Below, in pieces: positions 9,734 through 18,700 of a stretch of 64,000 bases of DNA. Positions within the stretch are counted from its first letter, which is position 1, and every line of letters begins with the position of its first letter. The notes below the pieces were generated by a model. That model had not been told where the DNA came from. It did not search any database and saw nothing but the letters and a program-made list of their open reading frames with translations. The position numbers and the translations under genes are program-made. The DNA comes from Vreelandella zhuhanensis (GTDB taxonomy: Bacteria; Pseudomonadota; Gammaproteobacteria; Pseudomonadales; Halomonadaceae), in assembly GCF_009793355.1 (NCBI RefSeq), contig NZ_WTKP01000006.1, positions 62,001 through 126,000 on the forward strand, in the 5' to 3' direction.

Positions 9734-10623
9734 TGAAAAAGAGCAAGAGCTACCTGCTGGCAGCGATGCTGCTGATGCCAGGCGCGATGACGCTTGCCTC
9801 CCCGAAGGCGTCGAGCCTCGAAGCCCTTCTTGATGGAGCCCGCAGCGAGGAGTACGTCATGCCCGATGCAAACAGCATCAATCAGGCCCAGAAAGGCTTC
9901 AGGTACTGGCTTGCCGCGGATGACCGCCTTGTCGCGGCACACGGCTTTGAATCTCCTGGCTTCGACACTCTGGGCTTCAAGCCCGTTGAACTGTCGGAGC
10001 CGGGCATCGTCGCCCTGGTTGAAAAGCAAGACGCGCGCCGCGGGCGTGGCTTCTTCGCTGCACGTACCGGAGGCGGCACGCCGCTGCTGATCCAGGCGCC
10101 GCACCAGTACTATGACCTGCGTACCGGGACCCTCGCGCGCAAGCTCTTTCTGGAAAGCAATGCCATGGCTGCGGCATGGAATACCACCCATCGTTACCAC
10201 AGCGATGACACCGACCTGGTGCATATTGCCGACAGCTACCTGCATGCCCTGAGCCGCGCCTTTGCCGATGTGCATCCCAAGGGGCGAATACTCCAGCTGC
10301 ATGGCTTCAGCAGTGCCAAGCGTGAAAGTTTGGCAGGGCGTGAGGCACAGGCGATCCTCAGCGATGGCAGCAGCTATCCCTCAAAGGCTCTTGCCCGGCT
10401 GACCGACTGCCTGTCGCAGCGGCTCGACATCCGTGCGCTGCTCTACCCCCGCGATGTCCGCGAGCTGGGGGCCACCACCAACACCCTGGCCGCCGATCTG
10501 CGCCGCCGGGGCTTCGAGGGTTTCGTGCACCTGGAGCTTGATGCCGAGCTGCGCAAGCGCCTGGTCAGAGACGCGGATGCCAGAAACATCCTCATCCAGT
10601 GCGTGGCGGAGACCCGTCCATGA
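9733..10623 (+). CDS. Secreted putative zinc amidohydrolase (polyglutamate/N-acylglutamate hydrolase-like)
   Basis: 296 residues with a clear signal peptide (MKKSKSYLLAAMLLMPGAMTLA). Conserved-looking metal and catalytic motifs occur in the order expected of the M14-like amidohydrolase fold that includes N-formylglutamate amidohydrolases and phage poly-gamma-glutamate hydrolases. These are APHQYYDLRTG (His124, Asp128), LQLHGFSS (His190) and a C-terminal HLELDAELRKRL (Glu268). The family call rests on motif spacing only. In poly-gamma-glutamate systems a dedicated hydrolase trims or releases polymer, which would fit this operon. It overlaps its upstream neighbour by TGATG and the downstream gene by ATGA. 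Another metallopeptidase specificity remains possible. Confidence 0.65.
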   Translation: MKKSKSYLLAAMLLMPGAMTLASPKASSLEALLDGARSEEYVMPDANSINQAQKGFRYWLAADDRLVAAHGFESPGFDTLGFKPVELSEPGIVALVEKQDARRGRGFFAARTGGGTPLLIQAPHQYYDLRTGTLARKLFLESNAMAAAWNTTHRYHSDDTDLVHIADSYLHALSRAFADVHPKGRILQLHGFSSAKRESLAGREAQAILSDGSSYPSKALARLTDCLSQRLDIRALLYPRDVRELGATTNTLAADLRRRGFEGFVHLELDAELRKRLVRDADARNILIQCVAETRP

Positions 10624-13600
10624 AATGGCTTGCCGTGATCCTGGCCTCGGTACTGCCCCTGGGTGCTGCCGGCGAAAACCTGCCATATCCTTATTCCTGG
10701 GACCCGCTCACCGAACGTGAGCGCGCCAGTCAGGCGCCGCGGCTGATCTGGGAACAGGCAGAGCGGCTGGATCACGCAAGAGACGGCCGAGTGAGACTCG
10801 ATGCCGGAGAGACGGCCACCTTCGAGCTCGCCGCCCAGGGGCATCTGCGTTTGCAGCTGGATGGTGACGAGATGCCCCCCCTGCTGTGGTTATCGCGAGA
10901 CGGGGAGCTCTGGTGGCAGGCACCCTGGACCCCCGGCACCGAAGGGCAGGAATGGTTTCATGTAAAGGACAAGCCGTCGCCACTGCTTGCTCGCCTGGAG
11001 GCCGAGACAGACGTCAGTGGCCGGCTGCTTGTCGCCGAGCTTGATCCCGTGGCTTCGCCGGATCCCTACCGGGAAGTCGCCCTGTCGGATTCATCTGCAC
11101 AGGTCACGCTTGCCGACGATGACGGCGATTGGCTGGATGTTCAGCGCCTGGGTCAAGGCGAGCTTCTCGAACGGGAGGTGGAAGGGCCGGTGGTGCTTGC
11201 CCTTGCCAGCCGGCCGGCCGAGGGTCTGGATCACCAGGCGCAGTATTCCTTGAGCTGGACCTTGGATGAGGCCGACTGGCAGCAGATCAGCATCGAGCGG
11301 ACCCAGCTGAGCACCCTCTACCAGGAAGTGGGCGCCTCTCGGCTGCATGGCGGCATGGACCGACGCTACCTGACGATCCCCGAAGGTGAGCATCGTCTCA
11401 AGCTCAAGGCATCCCTGCCTTTGCTTGCAAGAATCGAGCAGGCCGAAGGGGACTACTTTCTGGATTTCAACGAGCCCGAGCCAACCACTGCCGAGCTTAC
11501 CCAAGGGCTTGTCGACCAGCCCCTGAGCGCCGATGACAGAACACTGGAAGAAGTGGATGCCCTGCGCCAGTCGAATCATTTCGAGGGGGCTGCCGATATT
11601 GCCCTGGGCTTGCTTGAACAGGGCTTGCTTGAACAGGGCTTGCTTGAACAGGGCGCATCACTCTGGCCCGGCGCCAGACCTCAGGCGGCCAGGCAAGCCC
11701 TTGCCGGCGATATTGAGCGCAGCCAGCGCTTCTTTCGCAACCTCTACCCCAATGCCGGCGCTCGCGCGAAGCGTGCGTCGCTTGCCATGCACACCGCCTG
11801 GTTCGCCACCACCAGCCCGCTGGATCTCGAGGCCGATGAGGACTACTACCTGGGTGACGCCGTGCTCGAACGCCTGGGCCGCGGCCTCTTCGCCGAGCTG
11901 GGCAAGGAGCCGCTGAGTTACCCCTTGCCAGCGCGCTTCGGGCCTTCACGGCTGCGCCTTGCCATTGCGCGCCTGGATTCTCGAGAGGTCGCCGATCTCT
12001 GGATTCAGTACGACGATGCACCGGCTCAGCGGCTCAGGCTCACAGACCCCGCATTACCAGTAGATCTGCCTAAACCCGAAGACGCCGTGCTGTCACAGGC
12101 TCAGGCACAAGGGCAATCGTTCGTGCATCCGACCCTAGGGGGAGATTTCGCCGCAAGCCGCGAGCCCGGCCACTACTGGCCGGCTGCCAGCGTGGAGCTG
12201 CCCCTGCCGGCCAATATCGAGGAGGTGCGTGTCTGGAGCGACGCGCCGCTTACGGTCGCGCTTCAGTACCGGGCAAGCCAGCCTTTTGAGGCTAGTGAGA
12301 GTGCCTATCGCGCGCTTCTTGAAAAGACGGGCCCGCTTTCTCACGTTGCCCGCCTGCACCGGGCATTTGAAGCCGCGCCGAACCCTGAATCAAGGCCGCT
12401 TCCTCTTGACCCGACGCCGGAGCAGGCCCTGGAGAATCAGTGGTACCCGATGCTGCGTTATCTGCATGCTGCCCAGGCAGCCTATCTGGATGACGCAAGG
12501 CCGGAAGGCCCCAACCCGGCAGTGGCCAATCTGAACGAACGTCTGGAAAGGGCCAGGGCGCAAGCAGAGCGCAAGGACTGGATCGGCGTGCTGGAAACGC
12601 TCGGCCGGGCAGGTTACGGCCAGAACCCCGACGCCTACCGGCTGTCGCAGCAGGCCCTGGGAAAACTGGGTGAGCACTATCTGGCGCAGCGCCAGCGCCT
12701 GGCAACCGCGGTCTTTGGGCGTGATGCAAAAGCAAGGCGCCTAGCAACCGATGATATGTTGGCGGAATACGCCAAGACCCAGCGCTGGGGAAGCCAGGTT
12801 CGCCTGCTGGCCGCGCGCTTTCTGCGCGAAGGCGATAGCACGCTTCTCGATCCGTTAGGCCAGGCGCTGCACCATGCCGGTGATTCCCTCTGGGCAAGCC
12901 AGCTTGGCCTGTTGCTCGCCCATGACGGTGCTACACCGGACTGGTTGGCGAAGGCGGCACAGGACGCCGGCTGGCTTGATACGGCGAATTCATCGCCAGA
13001 CCCGCTGCGCCAGGGCGGGGAGGCAGGCCAAGCACGGATGGAGCGAATGCGCGACGGCGAATCCATTGCCCGCCAGCTTGAAAGCCCAAACCGAGTGCAG
13101 CGCCTGGCAGGCGTGGAGCGCTGGCTTGACTGGTCGCTGTCGTCGGAGCAGGCCTTTGACTGGGTATCTCTGGGGGATCGTCTCGAGAGCAGTCGCGGTT
13201 TCTCGACGCTGTTCAGCGAGGTCACACGAAAGCCGCTTGCCTTGCCTCACTCAAGCGTCGATGCGCCGCTGGAAGTCGAGGTGGTGGGGCCGGCAGTACT
13301 GCGTGTGCAGCTGAGAAGAGTGACGCCGGCTACCCGTAAGCCGGGGGAGGTCGACTGGCTTATGGCTGAACTTGTGGACGCTAAAGGTGACACGACAACG
13401 CTTAAGGCGCCGATCCTCAGCCGGGCGGAAAATCCCTATCTCACGTCGATCAATCAAGCGACCACTGCTGCCACCGGTGATGACATCCTGCTTGAAGTAC
13501 CGGCTGGCCTGCACAGTGTCCGCCTGAGACCCCAGGGCCATGACTACCTGACCCAGCTATGGCAGTGGCAGCCGATAGATTCCTGGGCGGTGCTCCCGCC

Positions 13601-15776
13601 GCTGACGCCCCTGGCCTTGAAGGACCTGCTTCAGGAGCCTGCGGAAACCACCGGCTTCCTGACTGCCCCGGTTCCGGCGTATCTGCGGGTCGAGAACGCA
13701 AGACTCGAGCCGCTTTCCGTGTTGCCTTCCGCGCAGCTCGATACGCTTGACCTTGCTGCCCTGAATGCCTTTGCCCTGGAAGATGCCCTTGAATCCCTCG
13801 CGTTCCCCGACCAGGCGATAGGCCCGCGAGACTGGCCGGCAGGCAGTCATGCCGTTCAGGTGAACGCTGTGGCGACCCATGCGAATGTGCCCGAATCACC
13901 GGAAGACGCTCATGCGCTGGCCGTGGCGCTGCTCTGGCAGCTTGAGCAGACCCCTGGATTGAGAGACAGGGTGAGTGCGCGCCTGGCACAGCTGGCCGAA
14001 GCGCATTCCGAGGTGCCGGCCATTCGCCAACTGGCCGACAGGCTGCTTCAGGGGTATAGCTGGGAGCGGATCAGCAGCAGCTTCGAGAGTGCCGGGGTGC
14101 GCCAGTTGCCGCTTCAGGCGCAGATGCATTCACCCTTTCGGCGTGTGCGCCAGGCCCTGCTGGCCGAGTTTCCGGCATCGGCCCTGCTCTTGAGTGGCAG
14201 AGGCATCGAGGGTCTAGAGCTTTCCATGCCCGAGCCTCTGGCCATCGAGATACGGCTCGCGCAGCATGTCCTGCCCCATGCAGCCAGAACGCCGGCCGAG
14301 GTGATGGTTCAGGTCGACGATCGCGAGCCGCGCTTGGTCCGCCTGTCGGAAAGTGAAACTGTTGAGCGGGTACGCCTGGACCCGGGAGCGCACGCCCTGC
14401 GGCTGTGGCTCAAAGATCCCCGACAGCAGCAGTTCGTCACCGCGCGGTTCCGTCGTGCCGGGAGCGGGACGCCGCTACTTGATGAAGACACGCGCACCTA
14501 CCACATCGCCGCCCCCGGTCAGCCGGCGAGCTTCTACGTCAAGGGGCCCGCCTGGGTACGGGTGAGCGAATGGTCGCCGGGTAATGGCTCGACCGCATAT
14601 CGATACGTGCCGCCGGGCTGGCAAACCCTGACTTTCGAGGCGGGGAATGATCAAGATCGTTACTACCGCCTGCATGTCCTGCGCCAGGCATCCGACGCAA
14701 GGCTGCTTGAGCCGGCAACGATGAAGGCACGCCTTGCCACTCCCGCCAAGGGGCCCTCGCCGCCGCCGGCGCCTGCCAAGCCTGTGGCCTGGACGGTGGA
14801 AGATCGACATTCTCCCGGTGCCGGCCTTGATAGCTGGGGTGGCTACCTGAGATTTATCGAGCGTATTGATGGCAGTGAAGATGACGTGGCTCCCGCCCAG
14901 GGAACCAGGGCTTTCGAGACCGGTTTAAGCTACCGTTTTCGCCAGCGGGACAGACGGCTGTTCAGCCACAGTGATCTGTTGCTGCGCCGGCTCGAGGGCA
15001 GCGAGAACATCCTGGGCGCAAAACAGTGGATAGACTTCTACCCCGAGGACAGCCACTGGCAGCTCGGCTTCTTCAGTGAGGCGTACCTTCAGCCCGGCAA
15101 GATCGATGGGCTGGATGGCGACAATCACGGGTCGGCACGGCTGCAGGGAAGCATCGAGCGGACGTATCAGCTGTCGCCTCGGCTCAGGCACGAGCCGGGC
15201 CTCACACTGAACCAGCGCTGGTTGAGCCTTGATTCGGTACCCGACGGCGCCCTGGCGGAACTTGATCCGGACGTCTTCTCGCCCTACAAGAACGATCACA
15301 AGCGAAGTCTTGTCCTTGAAGACCGGCTTACCTGGACGCCCCATCTGGATCAACGGGTCTATCTCGAAGGAGCGCTGGTCAGCAACGAGACGCTCAATCC
15401 TTTCGACGTCGACCACCTGGAGGTTGCCACGGCCGTCAAGCAGCTATTCGGCCCCGTGGCCGGGGAGGCGGGCCTGAGTTGGCGGCGCTATTTCAACGAC
15501 GATGATCGCGATTCAAGCCTCGATCGCAAGCGGGTCTTCGTGGGCGCCAATCTGCTGCGCTGGGGAGTGGGTGCCAATGCCTTAACCTTGAGCGCCGAGG
15601 CTGATTACGATATCGATCGTCGTGACGTTGGCTGGCGATTGAGTCTCGGCTTTGAAGCCAATGAGGGCCGCATGAGCCCAGCCAGGCGCCCAGATGCACT
15701 CGACTTTCTGCCTCTGCGACGCGCTCAACAGCGTAATCGCATCGATACCAACCGTCTGGAACCGTTCTACCCATGA
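10620..15776 (+). CDS. Giant exported protein with C-terminal outer-membrane beta-barrel
   Basis: 1718 residues from the ATG at 10620, which overlaps the upstream stop (ATGA) and begins a good signal peptide (MKWLAVILASVLPLGAAG). An in-frame start at 10599 would add seven residues and spoil it. The first two thirds are a mix of beta-rich stretches and a helical, TPR-like stretch (about 590-870). From about residue 1404 to 1690 the sequence alternates short amphipathic strands with polar turns (FETGLSYRF, WQLGFFSEAYL, RVYLEGALVSNET, GWRLSLGFEA), as in outer-membrane barrels. A periplasmic scaffold plus barrel recalls BcsC, PgaA and AlgK/AlgE exporters, so it is a candidate polymer export channel. 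The domain folds are inference; no homologue is recognised. Confidence 0.72.
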   Translation: MKWLAVILASVLPLGAAGENLPYPYSWDPLTERERASQAPRLIWEQAERLDHARDGRVRLDAGETATFELAAQGHLRLQLDGDEMPPLLWLSRDGELWWQAPWTPGTEGQEWFHVKDKPSPLLARLEAETDVSGRLLVAELDPVASPDPYREVALSDSSAQVTLADDDGDWLDVQRLGQGELLEREVEGPVVLALASRPAEGLDHQAQYSLSWTLDEADWQQISIERTQLSTLYQEVGASRLHGGMDRRYLTIPEGEHRLKLKASLPLLARIEQAEGDYFLDFNEPEPTTAELTQGLVDQPLSADDRTLEEVDALRQSNHFEGAADIALGLLEQGLLEQGLLEQGASLWPGARPQAARQALAGDIERSQRFFRNLYPNAGARAKRASLAMHTAWFATTSPLDLEADEDYYLGDAVLERLGRGLFAELGKEPLSYPLPARFGPSRLRLAIARLDSREVADLWIQYDDAPAQRLRLTDPALPVDLPKPEDAVLSQAQAQGQSFVHPTLGGDFAASREPGHYWPAASVELPLPANIEEVRVWSDAPLTVALQYRASQPFEASESAYRALLEKTGPLSHVARLHRAFEAAPNPESRPLPLDPTPEQALENQWYPMLRYLHAAQAAYLDDARPEGPNPAVANLNERLERARAQAERKDWIGVLETLGRAGYGQNPDAYRLSQQALGKLGEHYLAQRQRLATAVFGRDAKARRLATDDMLAEYAKTQRWGSQVRLLAARFLREGDSTLLDPLGQALHHAGDSLWASQLGLLLAHDGATPDWLAKAAQDAGWLDTANSSPDPLRQGGEAGQARMERMRDGESIARQLESPNRVQRLAGVERWLDWSLSSEQAFDWVSLGDRLESSRGFSTLFSEVTRKPLALPHSSVDAPLEVEVVGPAVLRVQLRRVTPATRKPGEVDWLMAELVDAKGDTTTLKAPILSRAENPYLTSINQATTAATGDDILLEVPAGLHSVRLRPQGHDYLTQLWQWQPIDSWAVLPPLTPLALKDLLQEPAETTGFLTAPVPAYLRVENARLEPLSVLPSAQLDTLDLAALNAFALEDALESLAFPDQAIGPRDWPAGSHAVQVNAVATHANVPESPEDAHALAVALLWQLEQTPGLRDRVSARLAQLAEAHSEVPAIRQLADRLLQGYSWERISSSFESAGVRQLPLQAQMHSPFRRVRQALLAEFPASALLLSGRGIEGLELSMPEPLAIEIRLAQHVLPHAARTPAEVMVQVDDREPRLVRLSESETVERVRLDPGAHALRLWLKDPRQQQFVTARFRRAGSGTPLLDEDTRTYHIAAPGQPASFYVKGPAWVRVSEWSPGNGSTAYRYVPPGWQTLTFEAGNDQDRYYRLHVLRQASDARLLEPATMKARLATPAKGPSPPPAPAKPVAWTVEDRHSPGAGLDSWGGYLRFIERIDGSEDDVAPAQGTRAFETGLSYRFRQRDRRLFSHSDLLLRRLEGSENILGAKQWIDFYPEDSHWQLGFFSEAYLQPGKIDGLDGDNHGSARLQGSIERTYQLSPRLRHEPGLTLNQRWLSLDSVPDGALAELDPDVFSPYKNDHKRSLVLEDRLTWTPHLDQRVYLEGALVSNETLNPFDVDHLEVATAVKQLFGPVAGEAGLSWRRYFNDDDRDSSLDRKRVFVGANLLRWGVGANALTLSAEADYDIDRRDVGWRLSLGFEANEGRMSPARRPDALDFLPLRRAQQRNRIDTNRLEPFYP
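11607..11651 (+). repeat. Three in-frame copies of a 15-base unit (GLLEQ)
   Basis: GGCTTGCTTGAACAG occurs three times in perfect tandem inside the giant exported protein gene, starting exactly on codon 330 and encoding GLLEQ each time. Slippage would change the protein by multiples of five residues without shifting the frame. Confidence 0.95.
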
Positions 15777-18700
15777 AGCGTAACGCCACTCTTCAGCTTG
15801 AAACCCTTCTGGTGGAAGGGCTTTCCGCTCCTTGGCAGCGGGTGAACCGACGTCAGATTGAAGCCATCCTGACCTTCTTGCACAAGAGCGGACGCCGCCT
15901 GCCCAAGGATGACCGCGATGCCCTGTGCCGGGTGCTTCTGGATACGCTGCTGGACTGGGTCGAGGTCCAGCGCCGGGAGATAGACCGCCTGCATGCCAAC
16001 CATCACGAGTTCACAGCGCGGCTTGCCAGCGCCGGGTCGGAAGATGAAATCCGCGGGCACGTACTTGATTATGCCCGTACCCAGGGGGCGGGGCGGCGCC
16101 AGCTGCAGGGTGATCGTTCGGCCTTCAAGCGCTGGTTCGGCCCTGATGCGGTCAGCGAGCGCTACCAAAAGCAGTTCGCCGATTGTGAGCGTCACCTAAG
16201 TTTCAGCCTGGAACGCCTTGGCATCTTGGGGTCGATCTACATGGGAGCCAATACGGTGACGCCGGATGAGGCCATCCAGCGCTGGCGCAAGCTTAATCTC
16301 GAGGAAGGTATCGGCGAGCTTCTCGCCTATGAAGGCGATCTGCGTGTTCGCTTGGCCGCCTTTCATGGCCTGGCTCGCGTTGCTCGCTCCCTGCCGCCGG
16401 AAGGGCGGGAGCGTTATCTGGGCGACAGCAGCTTGACCTACAGTTACCGGCTGGCCATGGATCATCGTCAGCCGGTCTGGCTTCAGACTGAGGCGCTGTC
16501 CTTATTGAGCGTGCTGGGCTACCCCGCCGTGGTGGATATCATCGAGCGCCGCCTGAGGCGTGCAGCAGAGGGCGATGATTTCTTTGTGCGCCAGCATGCG
16601 GTGCAAGTGCTTGGCGAACATAGCGATGACCCAAGACTCGAGACCCTGCTTGAGATGGCCCTGCATGACCCGAGCCCCACGGTGCGCCAGGCGTTGATCG
16701 ATCTTTTGATCAAACTGCGCCCGGCCTCGCTCGAGCAGCACCTGCCGGTTCTTGCCTTGGAAGACAGCGCCCGGGAAGTTCGCGGTTATGCCGTCCATTG
16801 CCTGATTCGGCTGGTGGAGAGCGACGTCTCTCAGGTTGGCTTCAGCCGAGAGCTTGTCGAGCGCGGCGCTCGCCAGGAAAGCCAGCCCATCACGCTGCGC
16901 CTGTATTGCCACATCATTGCGGCCATCGCCGCCATTTTGCTAGACAAAGGTGAGCAATACGCGCTCGATCAATGGTCGGAAACTGGCTTTGCGGTACTCA
17001 CGACGCTGCATACCCAAGCTGACGATTTGCGGGTGCGGCGCTGGGCAGCCCAGGCACGGGAAACCCTATGGTGCATGGCCGACCCCGAAGCGCGGCGCCT
17101 CCATCGAGAGCTTCGCACCCGGTTGAACAAGACGCCGGTGAATAAGCGCCGTAGCCTAAAGGTTCCCGAAGAGGTGGACGATGACCGGCTCGGCCGCGTT
17201 TTGAGCGCGCTCACGCAAGACGACTTCGGCCTGGATGCCAGCCGCTCATCCGGCAAGCTCGCATTTCGGCGCTGGGAGCGTTTTCGCTTCCGGCTCTGGC
17301 GGGCCTGGTACGAGCTCATGCACTCCTCACCGGACAAACGCCAGGCGGGCCACCACACCATCGGGCGGGTTTATGACGGCCTCTTTCAGGTGCCCTCGGC
17401 GCGGATGTCGGAGCTGAGTCCCACCAAGGTGCCCGGCGAGCCCCTGCACATGATCGACGAGGATGGTTGGCGGCCTTATCTGCCACTGGTGGATCAGGTG
17501 ATATCCAGTCTCGATCAGTCCTGGCCGACCCGGCCGATGAAGCTCTACACAAGCGAAGGCGTGACCGAAATCACCCCGCCCGGCGGACTTGTCGCCCGGC
17601 TGCGCGCGCGGCTGAAGCTGACGTTTCGTTTCGCCCATTACGCGAGGCTACGTAACTGGGAAGCCGACAGCGGCGGGGCGGCGAATATTTATATGCTGGC
17701 GCTTCAGTCGCTGGGCTTTACCGTCAGCTTTCGCACCCACACCGATCCTGATGCCAAGCCATTGCCCCAAGACCCAGCGGTGCGACGCTTCTTTCCCGCG
17801 CTTGCCTTTCCGCCGCTGCTGCTGGACTGGTGGCAGGATTACACCGGGTACTTCGTATCTGTTTACCAGAATACACTGCGCCAGCTGAGCTTTTTTTTGG
17901 CCGGCATGCTGGCGCTGTTCGTCGGACGCCACGTCTATGTCAACCTGACCACGCGCCGCGCCCGCAACAAGCTGCCGTTGGTGATCGGTGGCTGGGGGAC
18001 TCGGGGGAAGTCGGGCACCGAACGCCTCAAGGCCGCGCTGTTCAATGGGCTCGGCTTTCACGTGATCTCCAAGACCACGGGCTGTGAAGCGATGTTTTTA
18101 CATGGTTACAGCCATCGTGATCTGCAGGAGATGTTCCTGTTTCGGCCCTACGACAAGGCCACCATCTGGGAACAGGCGGACCTGGTGAAGTTGTCCCAAA
18201 AGCTCGATGCGGATGTGTTTCTCTGGGAATGCATGGGGCTCACACCATCTTATGTGCGCATTCTCCAGAAGCAGTGGATGCGCGACGACATCTCCACCAT
18301 CACCAACACCTACCCTGACCACGAGGACATCCAGGGCCCGGCAGGTATCGATATTCCCATTGTCATGACGGAGTTCATTCCCAAGAACTCGACACTGATT
18401 ACCAGCGAAGCCGAGATGCTGCCGATTCTGCAACAGGCTTCCCAGAAGCTGGGTACCGAGTGCCATAGTGTTAGCTGGATCGAACCCGAACTCTTGCCCG
18501 GCGATACCCTGTCGCGCTTTCCCTACGAGGAGCACCCCACCAACATTGCCCTTACGCTGCGCATGGCCGACGAGTTCGACATTCCCCATCTTTTCGCGCT
18601 TAAGGCCATGGCGGACCACGTGATTCTCGATCTCGGCGTGCTTAGGGTCTATCCCTTGGCTCATGCTCGGGGACGCAAGCTGCAGTTCACCAACGGTATG

